A stretch of DNA of 64,000 nucleotides from Protula sp. h YS-2021. Taxonomy: Eukaryota > Annelida > Polychaeta > Sabellida > Serpulidae. The stretch covers positions 13,022,039-13,086,038 of the forward strand of contig OX457029.1 of assembly GCA_949752745.1 (NCBI GenBank). The letters are read 5' to 3'. Made by a program: the position numbers and the translations under genes. The notes beneath the pieces are model-generated. The model searched no databases. It saw only the letters and a list, made by a program, of their open reading frames with translations, and was not told the origin of the DNA. Positions 11,854-23,146 of the stretch are shown in pieces (position 1 is the stretch's first letter; every line of letters starts with the position of its first letter).

Positions 11854-11990
11854 GTTTGCCATTTCGCGTAATGGCAAACCGAAAATTTAGGTAATTTCGT
11901 GAAATAACCTAACTTTTAGGTTATTTCGTGAAACGGCAAAAGATTTTAGGCATTACGCGAATTTACCCAACACGGTTTGCCATTTCGTAA
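11854..11990. repeat. Cluster of overlapping hairpins (TTTCGTGAAA-type)
   Basis: Hairpin 1 pairs GTTTGCCATT (11854) with AATGGCAAAC (ending 11879). Hairpin 2 pairs GAAATAACCT with AGGTTATTTC (about 11901-11927), sharing bases with an alternative stem built on AGGTAATTT. A further GTTTGCC...ATGGCGGG lies near 11972. The copy at about 60720-60870 matches; the 43.07 kb B copy lacks the whole ~330-bp insert. Confidence 0.6.
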
Positions 11991-12194
11991 AATGGCGGGT
12001 TTCCAACATTGACTGTAACATATATATATTTATATTCAATCGATACGAATGTTTTACATTGTCTGCAAATTTACTTCGATCTCAATAATATAACTAATTC
12101 TTCTTTCGCAATAATTTTTAAAATGTCTTTGATTTTAATGCATGCTAAGCAGATGCTAACTTTAAGGTACAACTCTTTTCAATACTACCAACAT

Positions 12195-12330
12195 GGGGAT
12201 AGATCATGGGACTGAGTGCTTTGTATGGGATTCGAGCATGCGTGGGAGGTCCGTGAACGAGTGAGTTCATTGGCCTTCCATAAGTGCTCGAATCCCATAC
12301 AAAGCACGACTGCACCAGTATCTATCTCCA
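12195..12330. repeat. Short foldback with 22-bp perfect inverted arms
   Basis: The perfect arms are 12217-12238 (starting TGCTTTGTATGGG) and 12285-12306. Imperfect pairing extends outward to GATAGAT on both sides, giving about 40-bp arms around a ~46-bp centre. It lies at the right end of block B; copies are at about 42761-42903 and 60393-60530. Confidence 0.65.
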
Positions 12331-12344
12331 TTATAACGTAAACA

Positions 12345-12564
12345 TAATAATAATAATAGTTCTTCTTCTTCTTCTTCTTCTTATTATTATTATTATAATT
12401 TTTATTATTATTATTATTGCTATTATTATTATTATTATTATTGCTATTAATAATAATAATAATAATAATAGTTATTCTTCTTCTTATTCTTCTTCTTCTT
12501 CTTATTATTATTATTATTATTACTATTATTATTATTATTATTGCTATTAATAATAATAATAGTT

Positions 12565-12639
<75 letters not shown>

Positions 12640-12671
12640 TTTATTTTTATTTTTATTATTATTATTATTAG
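12345..12671. repeat. Compound (TTC)n/(TTA)n/(AAT)n microsatellite
   Basis: About 330 bp of alternating TTC, TTA and AAT runs with shared CTATTAATAA joints. It separates forward block B from block C. It is inverted relative to the AAT tract at 7162 and to the compound tract at 59728-60376. Encoded homopolymer proteins are artefacts. Confidence 0.95.
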
Positions 12672-12800
12672 CCTCCTCCCTGAAACTGTATTCGCAAAAC
12701 TGTTAAAATCGGCATGGCGTCACCACATTAAAGCTATAATAAACAGCTATTAGAATGGTGAGCGCTCCTTTACAGCCACATCCTGAACATCAGCTTGAAT

Positions 12801-13960
12801 AACATGCATGTATGGTATAATAGCCCCACTCTTTTAAAATTACATTTAAGTCGTTATGTAACGAAAGGGTATGGGTTGATATTGATTTGATTAAACACGG
12901 GAAACGCAATGACAAAACAATGCTTTTGGAAACAACTTTATTTATTTAGCTTGGGTGAAACTCCGTTGTTCTTTCGAACAGTTCTTGGAAAATATCTCCC
13001 GCATAAAAACGCCCGATGACAACTCCCCGCTTTAGCAACTGAAGAGATTTTTTGCCAGTCCAGGAGAAAATTTCCAGGTGTAATGTCCACTATTTAAGGA
13101 ATGGCTCTGGCAGCGTTAGAAATGTATTTGTAAGTGGGGCCACTCAACTGGGGATAAACAAGAGCTTTAGTCATTCTTTGGGTCATGATCGTTTTTGTCC
13201 CGTCGGTTTGAGTGCTGTGGTAAGAGTTTAACAAGTTTAATGTGATTAACAAAAGCCTAACCGTTACCTCGATGTACCAAAAGTACTAAATGGCTGACAA
13301 GTATAATAACTAAGTATTCCATTTCTTCGCTTTGTCTTTATGAACTCCGTACCATGTGATATAACCTGTAATGTTTATACACTATGCACCCATCTCCTCT
13401 GGACACTGATACTAAAATGCGGGAACAACATGCATGTATGGTGAAATTATTCATTCTTTTAACATTAGATTTAATTCGTTATTTAACGAGAACGTATAGG
13501 TTGATACCGATATGTTTAAACTCGGGAAATACAATGACAAAACGATGCTTTTTGAAATATTTAGCATGGATGAAACTTCGTTGCTCTTTCGAGCACTTCT
13601 AAACGACTCTCGAAAATATTTCCCGCATAAAAAAACATCCGATGACAAATCACCCCTTTAGCAACTGAGGAGATTTTTTTGCCATTCCTGAAAAAAGTAT
13701 CCTTGTGTAATGTCCACTATTTAAGGAATGGCTCCGGCATCATTACAAACGTATTTGTTGAGGGAGGCACTCAGTGGTGCGATTAACAAGAGCTTTAGTC
13801 ATTCTTTCGGGTCATGCTTGTTTGGTCCCAATAATTTGAGTGATAGCATTGAAGATTACCTGTGGTAAGGGTTTACTATTAAGAAAAATCTAACATATAC
13901 CTCGATGTACCGAAAGTACTCAATGGCCGACAAGTATAGAAATTAAGAACTCCATTAAAT
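12801..13960 (+). repeat. Direct tandem duplication, 626-bp offset
   Basis: The sequence starting AACATGCATGTATGG at 12801 recurs at 13427 and stays alignable for about 530 bp, through a GAAACTCCGTTG or GAAACTTCGTTG word and a CTATTTAAGGAATGGCTC word. Block C copy 2 has a single unit (about 48605-49130), so the duplication followed block copying or was lost there. Confidence 0.75.
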
Positions 13961-16644
13961 GACACACACTATTTTAATGTGCAACTATTCGCTTTTAACT
14001 TAACAGGTAGATGAAGGGATGTCTCCTGCACTATCTCGGATCCCCCTCTTTCCCCTCCAGCTCCCCTCTCCTCTTCCCCCCAGGTAGGTAGAGGGATGTA
14101 TCTGCATAATTTTTTCGTATTGTTGGTTTACGTTGGGGGATTTTCTGAATCCGTGACAACTGAGCCAGGGACGTTTGGTCCATAGACATTTTCCATAGAC
14201 GCTTTGGACAGAAATAAAAAATGACATTTGGGCTACTTTAAAAAATTCTTTACTGCTTTGATCAATGATGTTATAATATTTATAACTTTGTAACTTTGTG
14301 TAATTCTGTAATTTTAGATCAAATTAAGTTGGATAACTTTGTCTATTTACATATTTCCTAAAATCGGGAGCAGGACATTCTGTCCTGGCCTATCAGGTGA
14401 CAAGCGGATCATTTTTGAACGCCACATGCATTGCCTACAACTAGGATTAATCGTTGCCCCATTGCATACCACAGTCTGCACACTTTCCAACATTCCAACC
14501 GAACATCCTTTGAAAACTTATGATTGTATGACGGAAATGAATTAAATGGTACCATTTTCTGTATTATATTACAACAAAAATCAGTAAACGAAAATTCTCT
14601 CAATTAGACAATTCTTGATAAAAGTAATCTTCTACTCCAATGTTCAAAACGAACGAAAGGCATTTAACAGACATTTATTTGAACTGGAATCTAAGACTTT
14701 ACCCGATAAATAACTTCGGTTGCGATGATGTTATAAAAACCACGTTTCTTCCTAATCTTTCTTAGTTGCAAAAAACGATCTCTGAAGTTGCATGATGTAA
14801 CTAAAAGGCCTTTATTTTGCCTCATAAGGAATGGTTGAAGAGGAAACCTGGAAATATTAACTCGCTTATAATGGAATACAGACGAGCAAAATTGAAAACA
14901 CACCCTATGATCTTCCACTTTTTTCTCATTAACAAGATGTCAAACTTAATACACTTACATGCATTACCAATCTACAGAAAAAGTACACTCTTTTATTGTT
15001 TAACGAGTATCTCTAAAATATGTTTAAAAGTGGATAAATTAGAGACTGTCCAGATCTCGCGACATTCGGGAAACTGCAAAACCGGTCTAAATCGAAGCCG
15101 TGGTTTTTCATTTATTCTCTTCTCACTGATGCATCCAGTAATTTCTTCTACTTCCTTCGCAGTAATAGTATGACTGAGATATCAGTCATAACATTCTTGA
15201 GTTTTTAAAATAGCAAACAGGTTTTAAAAAACGTGATTGCTCTAATACAAAGAAATCCGATATTTAGCCGGTTAAGTTTGAAGTCAGTATTGTGTGTTTT
15301 ATTCTTAACGCTCTGGCTTATAAACAAGTGTGATCTGGTTTATAAACATACAAAGAAATGACAGAAGTGACAGAATCAAACATGAAAAATTATCAAAACT
15401 CCATTTGACTAAAAAATTCTACAAAGTGTGCTCAAAAATATGCAATAAATTCAAGGCGTATTACATTTGAAAATTAACATATTGAGAAGTGCGTACATTA
15501 AAAGAAAATGAGAATTTTGACGTCTTTCTCATACCATTTCTTAATAATTTATCCCAATAAAGTTTCATTCAAACCGGAAGTGCAAATACACCTATAAGTA
15601 CGAATCCGCTTACTGGTGCAAACATATCATGTTGCATTATTGCACATGATTTCTTGCAATTACGCATATTATATCCATAAATCCATAAAAACAGTAACCA
15701 GTTTCATTTTATTGTAACAAACAGACTGGTATATATTAATAACATGCCTGTTTCGATGAAAAAGAGTGATGCGCAACTAACTTTTCTTTCTTTTCCGCAT
15801 CTAAAAAGGTCCAAAATATCGGCTATCGCTGGCGGCAGTGTAAGTTAGCAACTTTTTGCTACGTATTCAGAATACAAGTATATTCATCAATAATTCATCG
15901 ATTATTTCCTAATCAGACACAGATGTTGATGAAATGTAATTAATGTACAGACAATGCACAAAAATATAGATATATCATGCAGATAAATGACAAGGTGCAG
16001 CTTTTGTGTCGAGCAGGTAAAAAACGCGTCACTCGGTGCCCTTTACTCATATCCATTTATTTTGTTCTATGCATATTTTTTCATTCGCGCAGTTTTAAAA
16101 TAATAATAATAAAAAGCCATCGTGCAGAGCAAAGCCATACCTGTAACTGTAAATCCCAGGTGGCGGCCATTGTCACCTTGAAATTGGGTAAAGGTCAAAA
16201 CAAAAACAATTTCCACCTATCCACTGCTATTCCCCGACCGGAGTGTATAACCCGGTGAGAGGGGAGGGCTAAAAAAGTTCGAGTTTTGGTTATAAGGTTC
16301 TGAAGTAAAGGTTTGGATGTGGTTCAGAAAACAATTTTGGCATTCTGCTAGCAAAATATACGATTTCTATGTTTAACTGGTGAATTCTGGATAAGCTATT
16401 TAACATGACTGGCAGCATTTCAGGTGTCTTCGAAGAACTCTGCACTAATTTCCACTTGGTATTGAAAATACGAAATGGGGATGGATTGCCTCGAATTCTT
16501 CACCTATTTTTATTTCTTCTTCCGCCGAATCGGTTTCCAGACATCTATTCCGAGACCACTGAAGCTAAACCACCCAAACCTGGCACATGCATGAAGGGTC
16601 ATCTGAAGTGGTGCACCTGATAAAAATTTTTGACCTTGACCTTG

Positions 16645-17057
16645 ACCTCATTTTCGACCACTATCCCCTATACGACGACACGTAAGGTATAACTTCCGGT
16701 GTCTTTGACATCTGGGTCATTTTCGAGCCCCAAACCGGAAGTTGGCCTTTATCTCGAATATGGTAAGAGGTATAGCAATTCTGACCTCATTTTCGACCTC
16801 CACCCCTATACGACAATAGTAAGGTATAACTTCCGGTGTCCCTGACCTCCAGGTCACTTTCAAGCAGCAAACCGGAAGTTGGCCTTTATTTCGTATACGG
16901 TAAGAGATAGAGCAATTCTCACCTCATTTTCGACCTCCACCCCTATACGACGATACGTAAGGTATAACTTCCGGTGTCCTTGATCTCCATGTCACTTTCG
17001 TGTGCCAAACCGGAAGTTGGCCTGTATCTCTAAGACGGTAAGAGATAGAGCCAATTT
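16645..17057. repeat. Three ~138-bp tandem units, each with inverted ETS-like sites
   Basis: Units start with ACCTCATTTTCGACC at 16645, 16784 and 16921. Every unit holds AACTTCCGGT (16691, 16828, 16966) and, about 33 bp further on, its exact inverse ACCGGAAGTT (16734, 16871, 17009). ACCGGAAGT is the consensus for ETS-family factors. No open frame of interest. Confidence 0.85.
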
Positions 17058-17399
17058 TTGGGCTTTACCCTACCGGCATAGTTAATGGTATTTAGAAGGA
17101 TGTTCTACATTCAGACATGGGAACATTGTTAACAAACTGCAATATCACCTACCTTCCATTTTAAGTTATCATTCCAAGTGGGGCTAATTCGCTGTGCGAA
17201 TTTCGGTCTAGTTGTGGATGACTTTCGCACCTTAGTAAATATCTCCGTGGTATTCTCAGCGAAAATCAAATCGTACTTCAATTTCAAATCAGTCCAACAA
17301 CTGATGAAATCTGAAAAAAATAATGCCGTGCTCGGAAAAAGTCAAGTTGGCAAATAGCTGGAAAACGTTTTCTGTGTTTTTATTCGGTACCCATAAGTA

Positions 17400-17650
17400 T
17401 TCTAACGTCCATACAACGTCTATTTGAGGATGGGACGTGGACCCGAATAAAGCACAATATTAAATCTGGTTGTGATTTGGTTATCACTGGTCGCGATCAC
17501 AGACCAACGTCTTACCAACATCTTTGGCACAATATTTAGACGTTGATTCTGGTGGTATCAAAACTTCGATTTTTTCTATGTCTAATCAACTTTGGTGCAA
17601 CGTTGAATAGACGTTGAATATCGGCGTTGGATATATTCTGGAAACTGGAT
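17400..17650. repeat. ACGTC/AACGTTG-rich repeat fragment
   Basis: Dense AACGTC, GACGTTG and AACATC words, aligning in part with 6160-6300 and 58730-58870 (the TATTTGAGG and CGTCTTACCAAC/CGTCTATCAAAC words). No gene. Confidence 0.5.
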
Positions 17651-18429
17651 TTATATAGACATCGGACTCACCCCCACCCCCCCCCCCCCCTCCAGCAAAA
17701 AATAATCTTCTCATGATATCTCTCATCAGAAATTGTAGCCATCGGAAATCATTCCAAAAAAGACCAAAACAAGCACGTAAAATTTGAGAATTTCAGAACT
17801 GCGCCAGTTTTTTCCCACCTCTTTTTAAAAATATTATTGAAAATCTGCATATCCTTTGTTACCGGATGACCTTGGGCTGGGTGGTGGGATGGAGGAGCGA
17901 CCACACAGTGATTATTTCCGTCAAGATGGCGATCCTAAATTATAATTGTCTCGAAGGTCTATGTAACGTTGCTTTCATGACGCCTATGCAACGTCGGAAG
18001 ACAGACGCTTCTTCGACTTTCATTTGCAACGTTAAAACAACGTTGATTAGATCGGATAATCGGCTTCTATCCAACATTAGATGTAGAAGTTTTTTTTCGA
18101 TTTCTATAATAACATAAATGAAAAATAAACGTCATTTTCCGTGTTCAGTAAATGAAAGAAATTTAAGAAGAATGTAAAAAAACTGCTTAAAAAATTTGGC
18201 CCAAACGATACATTTTTCACCTAATACTGGCGGCCCAAATATTTCTGGTCGGATGTCTGGATACCGTTTCTGGATACTGAGTATGACAGCAAAGGGATGA
18301 GTTCTCACGAGCATTTTTTTAACCCATACTTCCAAATCAGTGGTGTTTAAAACTGTGAAACGAATAATTTCTTTGCATTGTGATATTATCGCATTAAGTG
18401 TCAAACATTAAGAACACCCTGTATAGGGG

Positions 18430-19880
18430 ACTATTCGTTAAACAGGTCCTATAAGCTCAGTCCCTTCGTTGTCCGTTTGATCTACAGTATAAATATAATC
18501 CCATTCCTCTCCATCTACAACCCGAGGAAGGGTCATAGCTATACTGTTTCAATACAATAGCGAGCAATTACAGTAGAAGTTATTGTATGCTTATATTAGA
18601 CCCAAAATTATTCTGTCTCGCATAGTGGGACGATTTCAACAAGCGTTGTGTGAAGTGTGCGCAAAATTTCATTCAAATAGCACGAAGGAAAAACTTATTG
18701 GCAAGACGAAGCCTTGCAAAGAGTTAAATGCTTTGGCATTAGAGCACCTGAGATGTTCATCGATTTTTCTTTACAGCCGGCCGTATTTTTGTCTTCACAA
18801 TTTGTCAGAAACTACTGGGCCGATTGACACCAAGCTTTCGCAGTATATAGAACTTGAAGTAATCTAGTTCTATCAATATTTTTCATTTATTATTAAGCTT
18901 GTTTTTAAGGTCAAATCAATACGCAAAAAACGGTAATTTTTCCTTTCTTCTGCACTGAGCAAAAGGCTGATGCTCGCTGTGCATACTTAACTATTACCTC
19001 ACAGCTGAGGCCTGCTGTAAACACAGTGGCTTTAATTGGCGCATTGCTGAAAATAAGTACATGTGTGTACATGCAATATAGCTCGAGATCAGTTGAACTT
19101 GTGTGCCGCTGAGCAAGATAAAAATCAATAGGCTTTAAATTTAATAGCGTGAATTTCTGTGTGCATCATTTTAATGCATCGTTACATAGAAAATATTATA
19201 TATAAATCATTAATTGACATACAGTTTTCAATGTAGTTTTTGGATGCTACTCATCGATTTTTAAGTTATAACGGTCGAAATGTAAAACGTAAGCTTCGAA
19301 AGTCTTAAAACATCACACGCTTGAGAGTGGTTGGATGGAAGGATAGGATATATGCACCAGGAATGTTAAATGCACGCTTATATGCAGATCAGTTTTTAGC
19401 AGGATAACATGGTTATGAAAAGCGAATTATGCTTTTAGATCGGTATCGAACTAAATCCGGGTTCAAAAAAATAGAAATTTATTGTTTTTTTTTTAGTTTT
19501 AATTTAAAAATTTTAATGGTTATGAAAAATGAATTATGCTTTTAGAACTGGATCGAACTAAACCGAATTTAAAAAAATAGGACTTTTATTGGGTTTTTAA
19601 AATTTTAATTTGGGCCAAGTGTTCACTGATTTGACATTTGTCAAATCGTGCTCCTCCTTTAGACATCAGTTACCTTAAAGTATCTCTCTCTCTCTCTCCC
19701 TGTTTCTGCGAACTGAAGTTTTAATGTAAACAATGTTAAGACAAACTGTTTGAAAAATCAGCTGGAATTATCACACAATATTAAACACAAACCGAAATCT
19801 CATATAAGGAATATTTATAAGAAATATTTATTGCAATATTGTTTTATTATTAACAATAGAAAGGTGTCTTATTGTGTCTT
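18430..19880. other. Region without recognisable gene; 107-bp tandem pair
   Basis: This stretch has no clear counterpart elsewhere in the window. A 94-codon open frame at 18583-18867 has no motif I recognise. Two tandem copies of a unit starting ATGGTTATGAAAA lie at 19409 and 19516 (107-bp offset), and a short (TC)n run at about 19684-19698. Confidence 0.5.
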
Positions 19881-19905
19881 TTTTTTGTTAAATTCAGGGA
19901 GTCAA

Positions 19906-20640
19906 AATGGATATAAATTATAAATATATATATGTGCTATTACTGGGATCTGTACTGTTTGTTGTTGGGATAATCTACCGCTTGAATTAAATAAAAACGT
20001 AAACACGGTGTTGGATTTAAAAACCATACGTTACTGAAATGCAGTAATCACGTAATGAACGTACCAGCTATTAACTATTAATTTTTGTAATGCTCGTCGA
20101 GGAGTTATTAGGAGATTAAATGGGGAGGACGTATGGATACAAGTTCTCAGAAAATCTAAGGTCCGTTGACGATTCTGAATTTTTCATGGGCCTGTCAAGA
20201 AATAAAAGCAAAAATGGTGGCATGGCGATAGAGTGGCGGGGGATGGCGTGAGACGGTGCATTTATGAAAGTTTTGCGGAGTATTATCCCAGTGTATTTAA
20301 CCGTTCCAGTGTCTTGTTTCTAAAGCTCTAAGATTTTGCAGCTAATCCTTTGAATGTGATGAGGAGTAAACTCTTGCCATTTTTAGTTAGTTAGTTAGTT
20401 ATTTGATTGGTTTAACGACACAAATTTTTAGATCTTCCAGATTTAAATGAAACTGCTAAAATGCAAATACAGAAAATGCAGAGAAAAGCCAAAATATTAT
20501 ACTGGAGTTGTTGTCAAGCTTCCACCAAAAGCTAGGGCGATATTACAAGATTGTTTCTTGACTTATAATGAGGCAGGAGGAGTTTTCGTGGAGCTAGTTT
20601 AGGTCAACGGTCGGATGCTTCTGTTCAACTGGCCCCTCTA
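19906..20640 (+). pseudogene. CHST15-like sulfotransferase remnant 1
   Basis: Starts like the copy at 23147: a pyrimidine tract and CAG acceptor, GGGAGTCAAAATGG, then codons for the membrane anchor. A stop replaces the codon after RLN (TTGAATTAA near 19983), and further stops and frameshifts follow. Most of the catalytic region, including both PAPS-binding motifs, is missing: the sequence jumps from the counterpart of codon ~72 to that of codon ~248. A second shorter gap removes the part corresponding to about 23906-23990. The 3' part matches the C-terminal region. A copy with the same large gap lies at 53086-53800. Not functional. Confidence 0.75.
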
Positions 20641-20802
20641 CATAACACAACCCTTCCTGTCAGCGATCCCTTATTATTAGCCTGAAAAACGCTGTGACAT
20701 CGCACCCACGTTGGAAACACGTCGTATTCCGACATTGGATCGACGTCTATATAACGTCTAAAGTCTGTTCCTCGTTCAGCCGAAGACGTTGATTAGGCGT
20801 CG

Positions 20803-20807
<5 letters not shown>

Positions 20808-20853
<46 letters not shown>
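20808..20853. repeat. (GA)n microsatellite
   Basis: About 23 uninterrupted GA units, directly after the ACGTC-type motif ATTAGGCGTCGGAGAAA. Related tracts at 25403-25483 and 53990-54024 follow the same motif. Confidence 0.95.
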
Positions 20854-20854
<1 letters not shown>

Positions 20855-21844
20855 AGGGGTGCAGAGAGAGACAGAGTGAGGGGGAGAGAAAGATCATATT
20901 CCCAGCAAAAATGTCCATTACAACCTTAAATTTAAACCAAATGTATTCCAATAATATTTCAATATCTTCTGAGAAATACCTGTAGACGACAATAATTTGT
21001 TGGAAGGGATTAGTGCCCAGCGTTAATTGCTTTGTGTTAATCATATTTTCACTGCTGTGATATTTAAATGTATGGGTCTGTTTTAAAATGGGTCATATTT
21101 GATATATTATGAAACCCCATTATTGTTTGTCCTGCAACAACCAGCTCGTTTAACTTTTTTTCCAAAACCACTCTATAGGATGTGTTGGTGTTATTGTGAT
21201 TTTGCACTTTTAAATTCTAATGTTATCAGATAAAACATGTTCTGCTGTATTGTGAGCACATATATAAAAGACTTGATTTCTTGCCTCGCATTAGCATGCA
21301 ATTTCAAATTCTGTATCTTTTGAAACTTAAGTATGCAGACTGAACCAATCAACAGTGCTCAATAAACCACAAAGAAAAAGTACCATGGATTATGCGGGAA
21401 GATGCTTTGAAGTCAAAAATAAGTGAGTTTAAATGTTGTAAAAATTCTTAACAGAAAAATGCTAGGATGTGTTTATGCGTAAAATTATAGCTGTGAGATT
21501 ACTTCGCTCTTTAAATGATAATATTGGTAGAACTTAGCTATGATCTATATAAAAAATGCCAGATTCCCTATCAGTAAACAAACACATATTCCATTAAACA
21601 AGAAAGAACAATTAGAACGAAAACATTGAATAAGTCTTCATTTATATTTTGTGCACCAGACAAATAATCGACAAATTTGTACACAAAAGATTTTACTTAA
21701 ATAAAGGCAGGTCCTCTATCTAATATATAGCATTGAACATCGAAATGGCAAAATTTGTTAGAAAATATGGTTGGGGCAAAGACGCCGTTGGACATGAAAT
21801 CAGGATTTGTATAAAAAGTTTGCAGATAAAGAGTAGTTTATATA

Positions 21845-22460
21845 TCAACAACCCATAGTCGTATATTAACAGCATCGGTTTTGTATATTAACGATAAGAA
21901 TTCGATATATTAACAACATGAATTCGTTATGTTTAAAGTATTGGCGGGTGTAGTAAGAGCATGGATTCGACAGTCCAAGAGAATGGCCTAAAAGCATATG
22001 TAATAACAGAGTAGATTCAAATGCTTAAAGTGTAGACCATAGAGTTTACAAAGGTTTCGACATATTAAGAGCATGGATTCGTCATATTTACCACATATAT
22101 GCTATGTGCTATCAGAGCAGGTTCAATATATAAACAACAGATATTCTTATTTTATCAGTACAAAGTAGCAGCATGAAAGGTTAAAGAACACCATTGGCAT
22201 ATCAAGAACATGGATTGGGTACACTAACCACATGGAATTGCTATGTTTTCAGCATGAATCCGATGTAATAACAACAAACATTCTTCTGTTAGTAGCATGG
22301 ATATTGATATCTTGACAGGACTGACTTAGATAGTTAACGACAGGAATTCTTGTATTCACAATAAGAGTCCGGTATGTTAACAACAAAACATGCCATTAAC
22401 AACAAGGATTAAGCACATCAACAGCACGTATTTGGAACAGTTACTCCATACATTAACAGC
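21845..22460 (-). repeat. Degenerate ~22-bp repeat downstream of copy 2
   Basis: Same array as 9240-9850 on the opposite strand, in variants of TATTAACAGCATGGATTCG. It ends at the TTAACAGCATAATCC that holds the stop codon of copy 2. Confidence 0.65.
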
Positions 22461-23104
22461 ATAATCCCTCTGGTGTATTTAGCGAACATAATGTCTCACT
22501 TTGATTAAAATCAAAACTGTAGCCAAATATTTCAAAATCTAACTTATAATGATTATAAAGCTGTTTAATTATATAAGGATCCAGTTCCTGAAATTCATCC
22601 AAATATCTGCCTTCCGTAATATTCTTGATTTGATTTTCCACAGGATCTAATAGACGTCCTCTTTTACGATTTCTAGAAAACATTTTTAAGGCGTTAGAAT
22701 TGTTCAATAGCTTTAGAATGTGTTGCGCATCTGTGTCCATGCTTTCAAGTCTCAGTATGTAGTCATAGTTAATATGACACGGCGAACACCTGTCTACGAA
22801 ACGGCTCCAGTGACCATCGTTTGAGTAGCGTTTGCCTGATAATATCATTGAAAGAAATTCGGGAAAATTGGCGCTCGTATTTAATTCTTTTCTCCTTTTA
22901 TCCGAATTACCAAAAGTGTTGATAATATATCTACGCATTACTTGAAAATAACTTTCGCTATCGTGGCCTTTTTCCAGCGTTACTTTTTGTTTATATGCAG
23001 AAACTAGCCTATCGAATGGATTTCGAACCACCATAAATTTAGTGTAGTTGAAAAATTTGGAATGATCGTATTGAAGAGTCTCAATACCGCGTTCTTTCAG
23101 GATG
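22453..23104 (-). pseudogene. HNK-1-type sulfotransferase copy 2, N-terminally truncated
   Basis: The frame is open from the stop at 22453 and aligns with copy 1 from its residue ~172 (LKERGIETLQYDH) to the C-terminus. It keeps the 3'-phosphate motif RNPFDRLVSAY and has the KGHD residues missing in copy 1. The N-terminal anchor, the intron and the 5'-PAPS loop are gone: at about 23104-23117 the gene is fused to the 5' flank of the CHST15-like gene. The frame continues about 14 codons into that flank, with no normal start. Without the 5'-PAPS loop it cannot be an active enzyme. Confidence 0.85.
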
Positions 23105-23146
23105 TCCGGTGTTTTATAGTGTTTTTTTTTAATCCAGGGCGTCAAA

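Larger units (their letters stand above)
7340..12345 (+). repeat. Block B, forward copy carrying sulfotransferase copy 1
   Basis: The segment recurs in reverse orientation at about 42745-48150 and 60377-64000, and in part at 20911-23117. It holds the two-exon sulfotransferase gene, a degenerate 3' repeat (9240-9850), about 1.3 kb of sequence without a gene (9850-11130), the GGCATTATC element (11191-11660), a hairpin cluster (11854-11990) and a foldback (12195-12330). A short frame at 10506-10700 is conserved in two other copies but is disrupted in the copy near 44.2 kb, so I do not call it a gene. Confidence 0.85.
12690..18400 (+). repeat. Block C copy 1 followed by a diverged start of block A
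   Basis: 12690-15040 matches 48205-50870 in pieces, and 15040-16215 plus 17960-18300 match 250-1890 and 50880-52620. Two segments are specific to this copy: a second tandem unit (13427-13960) and an insert (about 16215-17960) holding the 138-bp repeats. I see no gene; open frames of 60-118 codons here are broken in the twin. Confidence 0.75.
20911..23117 (-). repeat. Block B fragment, reversed, with sulfotransferase copy 2
   Basis: From ATGTCCATTACAACC the sequence follows the reversed B copies (44178 onward, 62080 onward) up to the truncated gene. The left junction replaces the CCCAGCAAA end seen at 54048, and the right junction is fused head-to-head to the CHST15-like gene. Between 21060 and 21840 there is only conserved non-coding B sequence. 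Confidence 0.8.

Noticed and set aside
18583..18867. 94-codon open frame in the unique region
   Set aside because: No recognisable domain, no splice or initiation context, and composition like the surroundings.
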